A stretch of 64,000 bases of DNA, from contig OX326959.1 in NCBI GenBank assembly GCA_946800325.1, forward strand, positions 46,499,566 through 46,563,565. Direction: 5' to 3'. Made by a program: the position numbers and the translations under genes. The DNA is from Luzula sylvatica (taxonomy: Eukaryota; Streptophyta; Magnoliopsida; Poales; Juncaceae). Below are positions 10,440 through 23,100 of this stretch, piece by piece; position 1 is the stretch's first letter, and the number at the start of each line of letters is the position of its first letter. The notes beneath the pieces were generated by a model. That model was not told the origin of the DNA, did not search any database, and was given only the letters and a program-made list of their open reading frames with translations.

Positions 10440-12295
10440 TTATCTCCAAATGGTCTCATTTGCATCGGTAAAAACGGCATTGTGATGCTCGATTAAGCAT
10501 TGAATAACTTCTATTGCGCCATAATCTGGTGGCGACGCATCGTCCAATGAGATTTGCACATCGTTATCATCTTCCTCTAAATAAGAAAACCACAAAATAA
10601 AATATTAAAAAAATTATATATTATGCTGGTAAGCGAAACATGTTGTACTGGTAAACAAAAATAACGTGGGTAACTGCGTACCCAAGTAGTCGAATGAACT
10701 TGGAGTCGAGGATGCCGGGTCAGCAGGCCTTGTGGGGCCCGCTTTGTTGAGAGCAATATTTCTGAAATAAAATCTTAATTCTTCGGTCGAATCCGAATCC
10801 CCCTTTTTCCACATTATTAACGGCGCCATTTCCATTGCTAGACTTCTCGAATCCATCTGTATTCATAAAATGGTATATTGAGTTATAAAATGGTATATTG
10901 ATATATGAAATGGTTTATTGAAATATTTACCTTATTGAGGGAGGATTTCAGGCTGACGCGAAGCAAGAGAGCGGTGGTAAATTCGAGAGTCATGTAATTA
11001 ACATTTGGGAGTTTTTTTAGAATATTTTTCAATTCGCGAATATTTGATCGTGCTTCTCTAATTTCGTGGAATAATGAGAATGTGGTTAGTGGCTCCGGTA
11101 AACTCGCCAAGTAGCATTTAATGAGCGAGGCCACGTCCATTGGGTTGGTACCGTCTGGTACCGATGCTCTCCAATCTGTCAAAAAAATTTCAATGAAAAT
11201 GGGGATGTTTTATGTAAAATGGTAGTAATGTTAATACCTTGATTGAAATTGGAGATTAATCGTTTGATAGTTTTTTTATCGCCTTCAGATTTGAACAAGA
11301 ACTCAGAATTTAACCCTATAAAAACAGAAAACAAAAAAATATAAGATAAGGTAATTTACAAAAATGGCCATAAAATTTGGAAAATTTCGAATAATTATTT
11401 TTAATATTTACCAGACACGACGAGATAATCAGCACATGTGACAAGTACTTGAGGGACCGCCCTTAGTGAATGCTCTCTCTGAGCAATTGTTTCAATTGGT
11501 ACTCCAAAAACTATAAAAATTTAAATGAAATTTAACACATTCAAATATTTAAATTAGATTCAAACATTCTGAAAAAGGTAGTCTTTGACTCTTTTTTAAG
11601 GAATGAAGGAGCGAATAAAGATTTAACTCACCATCATTGCTTCCAACACCCTGCAAAATGTCAAAATTGCATTAAAAAAAAAAAGTATGAATAAATTTAA
11701 AATTAATTCAAAAGGAAAAAATTGCAAACCTTTTGCCAGCGCTCTATATTATTCAATGTCTTCTTAGCTGCCTGAAATTCGAAACCAATAAACATGATCA
11801 AATCTCCAAAATAAAAAACTTTTTTCGCTCTATTAGCGAAATAATGAAATATAAAACATTTACAAATACAGATTATTATTTATTATTTTTATTACCTCTT
11901 CGACTTTCAATTTTCCAACTGTGACTTTATCTTTGGTCTCGGTCAAGCCTTTCCTGAGCAGCACGGATGTCGATGCAGCGGCGACTATGATCTTCTCTTG
12001 AACCGTCTCTTTAGGTGGGGACCAGTCATCTTGATTCCTCCTCGATTCTTGAAATATTGCCCATTTGCTCTTCATCATGGACCCCACTTTGCCTGCCACG
12101 TCAGCAACATTGTCTCCGGCTGATTGGCCGGCCAGTTTTATCTTCACACCTGTATAATTTATTTAAATGGTTCATGATGTATGTGAAATTCGGATTCTTT
12201 TGGCAAATTAAACCCTGATTTTGAAATGAATTACTGGAAGTAGAGAAGAAATTGGTAGCTTTTTGACGCCAGATTTGTGATCCTTCTAAAGCCAT
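10440..12295 (-). CDS. RhoGAP-domain protein with lysine at the arginine-finger position
   Basis: Nine exons on the minus strand (12295-12235, 12149-11896, 11771-11730, 11650-11632, 11510-11412, 11315-11238, 11175-10931, 10856-10682, 10576-10440) join without a frame break to 369 residues. A RhoGAP domain starts near residue 127 (VFGVPIET) and includes VPQVLVTCADYLVVSG, DVASLIKCYLASLPEPLTT and a C-terminal MDSRSLAMEMAPLIMW segment. RhoGAPs stimulate GTP hydrolysis by Rho/ROP GTPases with an Arg finger in the motif F-R-x-x-G; here the motif reads F-K-S-E-G (Lys167). The N-terminal part (about 1-120) is a plant-specific helical region, MALEGSQIWRQKATNFF. Length and layout fit the single-copy plant family I know as At5g61530. 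A 5' UTR intron probably runs from about 12302 to 12658. The second exon phase and all borders are GT-AG. Confidence 0.88.
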
Positions 12296-13531
12296 TATTC
12301 TATCAACAAAAAGAACTCAATTGATTTAAGATTCAAACAATCAAAAGATCGACTAAACCCCAATTAAAACATCAATTTAGAGGATCAACGTCAACTAAAC
12401 TAAACCCCAATTAAACACAAACAGCAAATAAAGTTATTACACATTCAAACGAAGATAAAGCTTAGTTATTTCGATTAAGAAAACACACTAACGAACTGGG
12501 CATCGCCGAAACAATAATTAGAAACAAAAAAAATTGAAAAATTGCGAAATTGTAACCGAAAATAAAAAATGTCAAAACAAATAAAACTATCTAAAATCAG
12601 ATATAATACAATGAGATCAACAAAATTTAACATGAATTTAAATATATGTAAGCATACCTTCTATTGTAATCAGAGAGAATATTAGTTTTTTTCTGTGTAG
12701 GAAAAGAACAACAATGAAGATTCCACCGCGGGAGAGACTAGAGAGACGAAGAATTAATTTGGAAGAGTTGAGGAGAAGCCGAGAAGAATTATATTCATTC
12801 TTTTCTACAAACTCATATTCTACTTCGTTCTACTTATTATAATGACGTGCCGAAGATAGTATTGGGCTTTTTCATACCCTAAAATTAATGTCCAATTAAA
12901 ATGACACAGATAGAATTAGGCCACCAAAATTAATGTCCAATTATTACTTTGTGCTTGGTTTTTTTTTTCTTCCAAAACCCTAGGATTACTTTGTGCTTGG
13001 ATGTGAAGTATTTTTATAGTTTATAATTGTTATTTTTTTGAATGGTATTCAACCAACAATCGCTTGTCGTTTACGGTATTTACATTTTTCTGAAAAAGTT
13101 TCAAATAATTTTCTAACTTTTTTCAATTTATAAAAAAAGACTTCTCAATTTTTGGAAACTTCAAAAATCTCCTTCAACCTCCAAACAAAATTTCATTTTC
13201 ATTTACCCCTAAAGAAATATGTGTGTGACAAAAATTGAGCCAAAATACTCCTCTATTTTTCATATTTGAATTTAATATCTTTTTTGTATAATTTTATTAA
13301 CTAAAAATCTGCATAAATATTTTCCAACATATACCGATTTAAAAAAATGATATGTCATGTACATAATTTTCATATTTTATTAACCAAAATACTCCTCTTA
13401 ACATATGATTTTTGTGTGTTAGAAATTCAACCAACTAGGTTACGAGACCATTAACAGTTTAAGACTGGTCGTTCGGGCGTGAATTTCAAGCCTTTACTGT
13501 CCACTGTCCAAATACAACATATTTGTTTTTA
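12296..13531. other. RhoGAP 5' UTR and promoter; AT-rich spacer
   Basis: Contains the likely 5' UTR exon of the RhoGAP gene near 12660-12720 and its promoter. The part 13086-13260 resembles the arms of the inverted-repeat element at 18650-19600 (GGAAACTTCAAAAATCTCC followed by a run ending ACCCC), so it is probably a diverged relative or a fragment. No gene is visible. Confidence 0.45.
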
Positions 13532-15154
13532 GGGGGCTTCTATGGTACACTCTTTTATCCTTATCATACACCCTTTCATGTTTGAACGGTTGAGATTAAA
13601 CGATGACTCTCAATTCAAGGGCTACGATTAAAAAATTTAACATCAATTTTCCAAAACAAATTTCGATACACCCCATTTCAAGGGTAAAAACGTAATTTTC
13701 TACCATCATATTTTACCCCTCTCCTAGTCTCTCCAACCTTCTCCAGTTAACATCAATTTTGTCTTTCTCTCTCGCTCGTTGCCGAGCCCCCAACTCCTCC
13801 TCACTCTTTAGCTCTGACAAACACATAACCACGCCGCAACCTGATTGGAAGCGTCATCTTGAATCTCCTCTGAGATGTAGTCGAGAACAAGAAGCCCTCC
13901 ATTCCTCGAAGAAGCCAAAACTCAATCAAACCACAGCACGAAAAAGACAAATTCATTTTTTCTTGAAAGTAGCAGCAATCGAATAATGTAAAAAATTGCA
14001 TATCGGATCAAGCACGCGGGATCCTATCGCAAGGCACCATGGAAAGATCCACAAGGCTCAGTCCAAGCCGTTGGTACCAGTACCAGCTTTGCATATTTTG
14101 TTCATTGAATATGTTCTTTAGTAGAGCTTTGCGGACCTAGGTATACTTTTATTTTACAATTGGGTCCTTTTCTTTTGTGAAATTATGTTTCTAATCCATA
14201 TATTTGATTTTGAATTACAAATTATTGTAATGGTAATTAATAATTATCTCCAATTAATCTAAGTAACTACATTGTTATTTTCGTAATTCCAATATAATAG
14301 GAGATCTTCTTTGCAAAATTACCTATCAATTGTAAAATAGTACATGATGTGACCTATATGGAGAGCTATAATAACTCGAATAATTGACGAAGTGAAATCG
14401 AGAGATATGCAAGTGATAATGTTTGCAATCTTCTACATATTCGAGGTTGTCGAGAAATAGCCTCGTAAAAGAAGACGCAAATCATCTTCATCTGCTGAAG
14501 AAGCTGGGTTCTTCGACATATCAGTACTTGCAGAAAAAGGTAAAAATAAATAAAAGTTATTTACAGTCATTTGCAAAATATTGATCAAGGTTGGAGATGA
14601 TAATCCATGAATTTGATATTCCAGTTCCTATCTTTTGACAATTTATAATAACCATCACAATAATATTTGATTTCAAGGATGAAAAACCCATATGTGGCTG
14701 CGATTGATGGTTTGGCTTCTTGGTGGAGGAGTAAGGATCAGTCCCTATCTTTTAGTGTGTTCCACACTTTTTTTCGAAAAAGACTGCTATGAGGTGGGGT
14801 ATATTTATTATGAACAAGGCTACTGACATACTCACTCAGCTTGTTAAGCTCGAGGATTGATTTGTGTTTATTTTTGAAATGTTTGTATCCCTTGTTATTA
14901 GTTGGTTGTCATTAACGACTTTGAAGACGATCTGTCACAATAACAAAATATGAAAGCAATGCATAATTATTTAATTTTGTATTGTTTCAATAAAAATAAA
15001 ATGAAAATTTACATTACATTTCTTCTCTTAATGAAAAAAATAATTTAATTAGATCTAGAAACAAGATAAAAAATAACTCAAAATGAATAATCGTTGCAAT
15101 CCAAGTACATAATTATATTAAGAGAGATGATCGGAGAGAGAGGGAGAGGAGGCG

Positions 15155-15190
<36 letters not shown>

Positions 15191-15368
15191 CAGCCAAGAG
15201 GGAGAGAGAGTTGAGGATATGCAAATCGTGTAAGAGAAATAAAAGGAAATAATTCAAATGCAGAAACCAAATTGTAATGAAAATGGAGAGTTAAAACAAA
15301 TAATACATACTAATTGTTTTAATGTCTAAATTACCCTTTTGCAAAAAAGGTGTATCATATAATCCCCC
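13532..15368. mobile_element. Mutator-like element (possible Pack-MULE), exact 9-bp target duplication
   Basis: The element begins GGGGGCTTCTATGGTACAC and ends in the inverted form of GGGGGATTATATGATACAC; 20 of the first 25 bases agree between the two ends. It is flanked by the exact 9-mer TTGTTTTTA (13523-13531 and 15369-15377). A 9-bp duplication with short TIRs is typical of Mutator-like elements. No transposase is visible. The interior (about 13740-14560) is less AT-rich and looks like decayed gene sequence with possible exon-like stretches, for example a short basic/Ser-rich frame RKRRRKSSSSAEEAG near 14465, which raises the possibility of captured host sequence. A GA microsatellite lies at about 15158-15190. 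Confidence 0.75.
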
Positions 15369-15910
15369 TTGTTTTTAATATTTCAATAAAATACTTTTAA
15401 AGTATTCTTAATTTCCCAGCTTGCTATTTATTTTTATTTTTGACATTCAAAACAAATATATTGTAATGATATTACGAATGATTTATATATGTTTCGCATT
15501 TAAAAAATTGCATATATTTATTATTTGAAAGAGAAAGCAATTGTTGTCATTATTAATATCACTAAAAAATAACTAGAAATAAAATTATAAAAATTGTGCG
15601 TGTCACGAAATAATTGGTAATACACCCGGATAAAAGCACTTTCTCCACAGAACACCCAACTATAATACTAGTTTTCAGCATCAATATTTAGTCATTAGTC
15701 TTTCAATTAGTCAATGTTACGTAATTAAGTCTTATACTAACTAAAATCTCTAATGAATTACTAATTAAATACCAATTCAGATAAAACAGAAAAAACAAAC
15801 ACAATTAATTTTTATCACCTTTCCTTGGTATTCAAAAAATATTCAACACTTCCATTCTTCAATCATATTGTTAAATTTACAATCCAACCCCTGCACAATC
15901 GAAATTTTTG

Positions 15911-18091
15911 TTATCGCGCTTGTTTGATCCCAGCCCAAATCCTAAAAAACCTAACATATTCAAGCCTTTTACTCTGAGCTTCATTTTTTGCACGACAAGC
16001 CTTCAAATTTTTGTAAAGGTCCTTGTGTAATTCCAAAAATACCCTTCTATATTTCCATTTATCATAACATATACCATTTTTTGACATGTAACCGATAATC
16101 TCCATTACTCTCTCGAAATATCCCCCTTTCAAAAAATTCAAAACCAAACACTCTAGCAAATCGTCTCCGTTTTTCAAATTCAAATTACCTTCATTTTCTA
16201 GATTTCTCCTTATTTCGCCCCATAAAATCGTGATTTCACGGTACATTTTGAGTGAAGAAAATCCACTCAGAATATAGCAAAAAGTTTGCAAATTTGGTGA
16301 AATATTTCTCTCTCTCATCAATTTATATGTTCTCAATGCATCATCCATCATTTTCGCATTGCAAAAGAAACAAATTGAATTATTCAACTTATAAACCAAG
16401 TGATTTTCTCTTAATTTCTCTTCACCCACCTCCTTTCTAAAAAATTCAACCAAATTTGAATTTCTATTGCAAAATTCACCACAAATTGCATCACCATGAA
16501 TACTTTTTGCATGCTTTAGGAGCGAATTATACTCTTGAATATAATTTTGACCCTTATATGCACTCAAAAGTAATTTATACACATCAATTCCAATATGGAA
16601 ATTTTCCAATTCCAAATTTTCTATTATATCATGTGCATGATCCAACCATCCCATTTCAACAAACCCAATAATCACATTAGAACACAAATCCATATCTTCA
16701 AATTCAACCTCTTTTTGAATTTTGATCAAAAAATTCGAAATTTTATTAACCTTTTTCTCTCTGACAAACCCATATACTAATTTTGCAAGGGCCTTTTTGC
16801 TCGGAACAAGTCTCTCTTCTGTAATTTCAATTAAATCCGGTAAATTTTGCAAATCTAAAACAAAACCTTCATCCAATTTCGAAAAATCAACGATAATTGT
16901 ATAACCCGATTTGAGATTACTAGAACCAATTTGCATTTTGAATAAATTTCGGGACCCATTATTATTATCAGGAGAATTAACGAATTTGGGTCTTTGATAA
17001 AGATCCACCAAAAGGTCCACAGCTGAGTCCATATCATGAAATTTAAAATGAAGGCTAAACAAACAATCATAAAACTCTCTAAATTTACCAACAGAAGGAG
17101 AATTATGAGAAATCAAATCAATTTTCTCTTTCAAATATTTTAACTCGTCGCGCCGGCCAATTTGCTCATAAGCCCGTGAAATTAAAATTATGGTGTTTAA
17201 ATCTACCACACACCCAATTTTCGAAATTAACTCAGCAACTTCTTGAAATTTCATGCTAAATCCAAATTTCACGCACGAATCCAAAATTAAATTGAATAAA
17301 GTCGCGTTGGGCTTAATCAAATCAACATTCTTAATTTTTTTCCTCAAAGAAACCCTTCTCAAAAAAACCTCACAAATTTCAAGAAATAAATTTGTTGCTA
17401 CAACAGACCCCATTTTTGTTTTCACCATATGAAGAAAAAGAGTCGAAAGTATATCAATAGAAGGTACCGTACCAGTTTCTAAAATTATATATAAAACTAT
17501 CGAGGCGTGAACTGGTACGCCAGCTCTTGCAAGAGACAATGCCAAACGGGTTAACGGGTCGGGGTTGAGTAGACCCGGTTTTGCCTCGAAAACAGTGATT
17601 ACAATATCATATGCTTTGTTCAAATAATTTTTGTGAGAAGAATAGGAGAAAGCTGTAATAAATGAATTTAATAGGGGTTGATTTGGAAAACCGTATAACT
17701 TTTTGTAGTCATGAAATGTAGTCCATGCCTCTTCTAGGTTTTTATTTTCCAAAGAGCACTCAATTTTGGCAATTAGGGTTTCGCTTATTAAAGGCCCTTT
17801 CCAATTTAAGGAATCTTTGGGACTCGATGAAATGGTACGAGAATTATGACTGGTATTTTTGAGCTGGTACATTGGTGATGCATTGAACATGTGAAGATTA
17901 CGAGATTGAATTGCATTTGTGAATTTCACCTAAAATAAATAGGTTATAATGTAACAAAAAAAATTAATACAAGTAAAGTGAGAAAATTTTGAAAGTAAAT
18001 AACAAAAACTTACAAGTTCAAAACATTTCGACGCGTAAATAGCATGTGCAAATTTATATCTCCTGTGACAAAACTCAAACAAGCCTCTCAT
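15911..18091 (-). CDS. P-class pentatricopeptide repeat protein, probably mitochondrial
   Basis: Two exons, 18091-18014 and 17929-15911, give 698 residues. The first exon (26 residues, MRGLFEFCHRRYKFAHAIYA...) joins across a GT-AG intron to the long exon, whose first codon is GTG (Val), so an upstream exon is needed. The N-terminus is rich in Arg/His/Ser with few acidic residues and looks like a mitochondrial targeting peptide. Degenerate 35-residue PPR motifs follow, with helix pairs such as TLFNLILDSCVKFGFSMKFQEVAELI, DLCSNVIIGFVEMGWLDHAHDII and NLQTFCYILSGFSSLKMYREITILWGEI. There are no E or DYW domains, so it is a P-class RNA-binding protein of organelles; its target cannot be told from sequence. 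It resembles the At4g17616-type protein as I remember it. The frame stays open upstream of 18091 across a further possible exon (about 18235-18390), so the true start could lie further upstream. Confidence 0.82.
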
Positions 18092-18640
18092 GCTTTCGAA
18101 ATTTGATATTTCAAATTCACAAGTATTATCTGATATACATGCTTTGTATTCTGAATTTTTATGTTGTTTTTGACCTAGTAAAATACAATAATAAGTTAGG
18201 AAAAGAAGAATCTTTAAAGTTGGATACTAGATAAGCTTACTCAAATGGATTTTCTTACTGGGGCATTTTAACAAACACCTTGCATGCACGAGAAAAGACC
18301 CCACTTCGTAGAATTCAAAGTTCTTTCGATCCCTTTCGTTTGCATCCAGCAAAGTATCTGTTGCGGTATTACAATGAGACCCTTGCGAAGTTTACACTTC
18401 ACATCTAAATACCTAAAAGAAGAAATCCACTTTCTCTGTCCACGTGCATTTCATTTCACACACGATATTACACAAGGGAGAATGAACGGAAGATCCGTTT
18501 CTTATTGTTTTGTCTTTGGCATATAGGGATACATTTTTTTAAACGCACTTGGAACAACGTGTACAAAAGAATAATATCCATACACCATATGTATTGACCA
18601 AAATTGATATATAATGAAGTTAATAATATTGATGAAGTTC
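18092..18640. other. PPR gene 5' flank
   Basis: Upstream sequence of the minus-strand PPR gene. Read on the minus strand, the frame of the PPR protein continues through possible splice sites at 18176/18235 into an open stretch to about 18390, but with no in-frame Met, so I leave it as flank or 5' UTR. Confidence 0.4.
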
Positions 18641-18649
18641 AGTAAGTAC

Positions 18650-19600
18650 TACAATTTAAGAATTTTTTTCAAAAAGAACTCCTAATTTTTTTTTAATATT
18701 GTCAAAAAATTCTTATTTTTTCGGAAACTCCAAAAAAACTCCTCCACCAAGATTTTATTTTCAAATACCCCATAAAAAAATTAAAACTAATCATGAATGA
18801 TGTTAATTTTTTTTCACAAAAATAACTTTCTATTTACATATGTAGTAATTTTTTTTTTTTTTAGTAATTTTATTAATTTTAAGAAAATTATTATATATTT
18901 TTTAACCTGTAGTGATTTTGAAAAAATAGAATTATTATATGTTGTGTTTACATATTTTTAATATTTCATTTATTATTAATGAAAAATTAACATCAGATAA
19001 TAATAAAATAAACAACAATATATAAACACCTTGAAAATATATTGATAGAAAAATATCTGTTTAAACATCTAATTTTTTATTTTTCATTCTCCTTTTAGGT
19101 ATTTTTTTAACAATTTCATAATATTTTATTTTTTAAATATTTGCAATGTGTTTTTTTAATATTGTTGCTCGTATTACTATTATTTTATGTTAATTTTTCA
19201 GAAAAAAATATAAAAATCAAATATATGAAATATATGAAATATTAAAATTATATAAATATAACATATAATAACTTTTTAACATTATTATATGCTAAAAAAA
19301 ATTAGATTTTTTTTTTAAAATAATAAAATAACATTTTTTTAATTACTACATATTAAATAGAAATATATTTTGGTCAATTTGTTTTTAACACAATCCATGG
19401 TTAGTTTTAACCCTATAGGGGTATTTGAAAATAATATTTTGGTCAATTTGTTTTTAACACAATCCATGGTTAGTTTTAACCCTATATGAGTATTTGAAAA
19501 TAAAAATTTGTTTGAGAGGTTTTTTTGGAGTTTCTAAAAGATATAATTTTTTACGATAGCCAAAAAGGTAGGATTTTTTTTGAAAATTTCCCATATTTTA
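18650..19600. mobile_element. Inverted-repeat (MITE/MULE-like) element with internal 69-bp duplication
   Basis: The sequence around 18650-18900 (landmarks GGAAACTCCAAAAAAACTCC, TTTTCAAATACCCC, ATGTAGTAATTTTTT) reappears reverse-complemented at about 19270-19590, giving TIR-like arms of 250-300 bp around an AT-rich core. The right arm has a tandem duplication of 69 bp (about 19367-19504, landmark ACACAATCCATGGTTAG twice). Exact ends and target duplication could not be fixed by eye. No coding capacity. Confidence 0.65.
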
Positions 19601-20063
19601 ATGTGTTATATTATTGTGGACATATTTTAAAAAAATTAATGTGTGTATATTGTTATAATATTGTATTTTTTTTTATCAAAAATAAAGTTTCATATATTTT
19701 TCTCATCGAATATTTATTTGTAATATTTTTATATGTTAACAATTCTCGTCAAGTAAATATTGAAATCAGTCAAGATGCACAATTAATTTAACAAAATTAT
19801 CAAATATAAAATATGTACATAATTTTAATTTATAAAATTTATTTATTAATGATATATATTAAAATGACAACCAAAATACACGGTATAAATCAAACAATTA
19901 TATCCTTCTTGTTAACTCCTAACCACTACTATCATTTTTAAGACTCCCAGTTGTCCTTGAACCAGCCATGCACCGATTGCATCCAAAATTACTTCCTTAC
20001 CACGAAAAAGTCAGACAAAAATCTGTTCATCTCCCTCCTCTCGTCTTTCATCTCTCTAGTTGT

Positions 20064-20078
20064 AAACCCTAACCCTAA
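20064..20078 (+). promoter_or_regulatory. Telo-box (AAACCCTAACCCTAA)
   Basis: Two overlapping AAACCCTAA-type units about 105 bp before the start codon of the RRM gene. Telo-boxes are common just downstream of transcription starts of plant genes for RNA and translation proteins. Its role here is inferred from position only. Confidence 0.5.
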
Positions 20079-20087
20079 TAAAAAGTC

Positions 20088-20094
<7 letters not shown>

Positions 20095-20132
<38 letters not shown>
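20095..20132 (+). repeat. (CT)n tract in the RRM gene 5' UTR
   Basis: An uninterrupted CT run of about 38 bases ends 50 bp before the start codon. CT-rich leaders are frequent in plant core promoters and 5' UTRs. Confidence 0.8.
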
Positions 20133-20135
<3 letters not shown>

Positions 20136-20181
20136 GAATTGGTGAGATAATTGACGTTGTTACATACGATAATATTGCAAG

Positions 20182-23100
20182 ATGCCGCCGAAAACGGCGA
20201 GAAAATCGACGCTGAGTCCATCCTCATCGGGGCCGGTGAAAAAGGGGTTGAGGAGATTGGTCCGCCTATCGGAGTTGAAAGGTGACAAAAATGACGATGC
20301 TAAGGATTTGTCTAAGGCTGTAGAGACGACCCAATCTCAGAAATTAACAGGTTATTTCTTTTTATTTGATTCGTAATTGCCCTGTTTCAGATTTTTGCGT
20401 AAAGTTTTTGATAATATCGTCGTGCATCCTCATAATAGTTGATTTAATTGGTTTTTGTTGCATATGTTTTGGATCAAAAGTTGGATAAAATTAAGTCAAA
20501 CTGGATAAAATCTCTAAAAATTGGGCATTTCACTTGTTATAAGCCATGGGTCACATTATGTTCTTTGGGATTTTGTAATTTACATTTGTTACATTCAAAT
20601 GCTCTTGTATTTGAAAATTTCGTTTATTTCTACTAATTTGATGTATTGTTTTGTTGCAGCTGAGGAGAAATCCAAGGACAAAAGGGATCCAATTAATGAG
20701 ACAAAAAAGGAGCCATTAGAAGAACCTGAAAAAGAAATCAACGAGATAAAATCGGAGAAATCTAATGAGAAAATCGCTTCCCCCGAACGTATGATACATC
20801 CCTCCTTTAATTAAAGAATTATCTTTATTTACCCTAAATTAAAAAAATATATTAACATTTCTTTCAAATTGCAATTTTTTTCAGGTGAAGAAGAGGGTAA
20901 TGGGGAAAATTTAGAGGACGAAGTAGAAGAAGAAGAATACGAGCCTGAAGAAGAAACCACAGCTGTAGATTACGAACCTGAAGAAAATCACGAAGACGAA
21001 TACATCGAAGAGGAAATCGAGGTAAAAAATATTTCATCTTGTCATAGCTTAATAATCACATAACATATGAATATTTTCCTAAGTTAAAAGAATTCATTAT
21101 GCAGGAAGAGTATCCCGAAGAAGTGGAAGAAATAGAAGAAGAGCCACTAGAGAACGAAAACCTAACCCGTACTTCAGATCGACTAGATGACGAAATCTCT
21201 AACCATAATTCGGAGCCACTAGAGGACGAAACCCTCTCAGAGGACAACTTGTCTTTGTCTGGAGACGAAGACGAAGAGGAAGAAGAAGACGAAGAGCGGA
21301 ACAAAGTGGTTAACGAGCACAGAAAAAGAAAGGAATTTGAGGTTTTTGTGGGGGGGTTAGATAAAGACGCTACCGAAAATGATTTGAAGAAAGCTTTTAG
21401 CGAGGCTGGACAAATTACTGAGACTAGATTGTTGGTCAATCCAATTACTAAGAAGAATAAGGGTTTTGCTTTTTTGAGATTCGCCACTGTTGAACAGGCC
21501 AAACGGGTCGTCAGAGATTTCAAAAGCCCAGTGGTACAGTACAGTACAATCAATCAATAAATATCTCCTTTATATAATCAAGTTTTTTATAATTATTTGA
21601 TTTATTTGATTATAGATATGTGGAAGAAGATGTGGCGTTGCTGCGAGTCACGATAACGACACTCTTTTTGTTGGCAACATTTGCAAGACTTGGACAAAAG
21701 AACATGTAAAATTAAATAATTACTTTTTATTCATTCATAAACCGCTAAAATTATTTGTATAATTGTAGTTGAAGGAAACCCTAAAAGTATATGGAGTGAA
21801 TAATTTCGAAGATTTGAAGCTCGTAGACGATCCCCATAATGAGGGAATGAACAGAGGCTTTGCATTCTTGGAATTTTCTTCGAGGGACGAAGCTCTTGAT
21901 GTATTGAAACGTCTTCAGAAAAGAGACGTTAATTTGGGCACAGATCGAGTCCCCAAAGTCGCCTTTTCTGATTCGTTCAAAGAATTGGACGATGAAATCA
22001 TGTCCAAGGTAATGAAATTTATACATTCATGATTTAATGTGTTATGAAAAATATGTTTTTTAAGATTTTTTTTTTGGTTTTAGGTCACGACTTGTTTTAT
22101 TGATAATTTGCCTCCTGCATGGGACGAGGACAAGATTCGCAAGCACTTGAAAAAATACGGATCAATTGAGAAAATCGAACTCGCAAGAAACATGCCTTTT
22201 GCAAAAAGACGAGATTTTGGTTTCGTCACGTTTGATACGCACGATAATGCAATCGCTTGTATTAATGGTGTTAACGGCATCGAACTCGATGAAGGCGATA
22301 AAGTGGTATGTTTTATTTCTTGCTTTTTATTATTTATATGTTCAATAATTTAATTATTACAAAAAGTTTGTAATTTGTTTGTTGTGATTATTAACAAAAA
22401 TAGGTGATGTTGAAAGCGAGATTGTCGAGGCCAACGAAGAAAGAGCACAGACCGAGACGGATCAGCATGACATACCCGATCCGATCCATACCATCCCGTA
22501 TGGACCGAATCCGTCCACCTTACCCTCGTGGACCGCCATTACCTCCGCCACGTAGACCAGGTCCGCCACCTCGTGGACCTAGACATTTCGGAAGTCCACT
22601 ACCCCGTGCGACTCTCCGTGTAGCACCTATGAGTAGTGGGTCCCGCATTGTCCGACGAGTTGTCAGCACAGGATTGGATCGACGTGCCTTGGTAACCGTG
22701 TCAGAGCGACCACCGCCAAGATTCAGGGCCCCGCCACCTCCTCCGAGATCTCGACCTGAACGATTGCCTCCTCCACCTCCTCTTCCTCCATCTAGAAGAC
22801 CAGGTACTTTTATTTTTTAATCATCATTCTAAAATAATAAGCAATAATGTTGATTTTTAATTTTGTGATTAATATATAATGTACAATTTAATTATAGTGC
22901 CTGCATATCCGAAGGGGTCCATGAAGAGGGACAGAGGAGATAGAGATAGAGGAGAGAGGGACTACTCATCGAGGCACGAAGAACTACTGCCTCCACCTCC
23001 GCCACCTTCTAGAAGGCCTCGGAACACATATGAGGATGTGTACTCTACTCGCGGTCCTCCTCCCCCTCCTCCACCCGCGGCTTATTCCGATATTGCCCCT

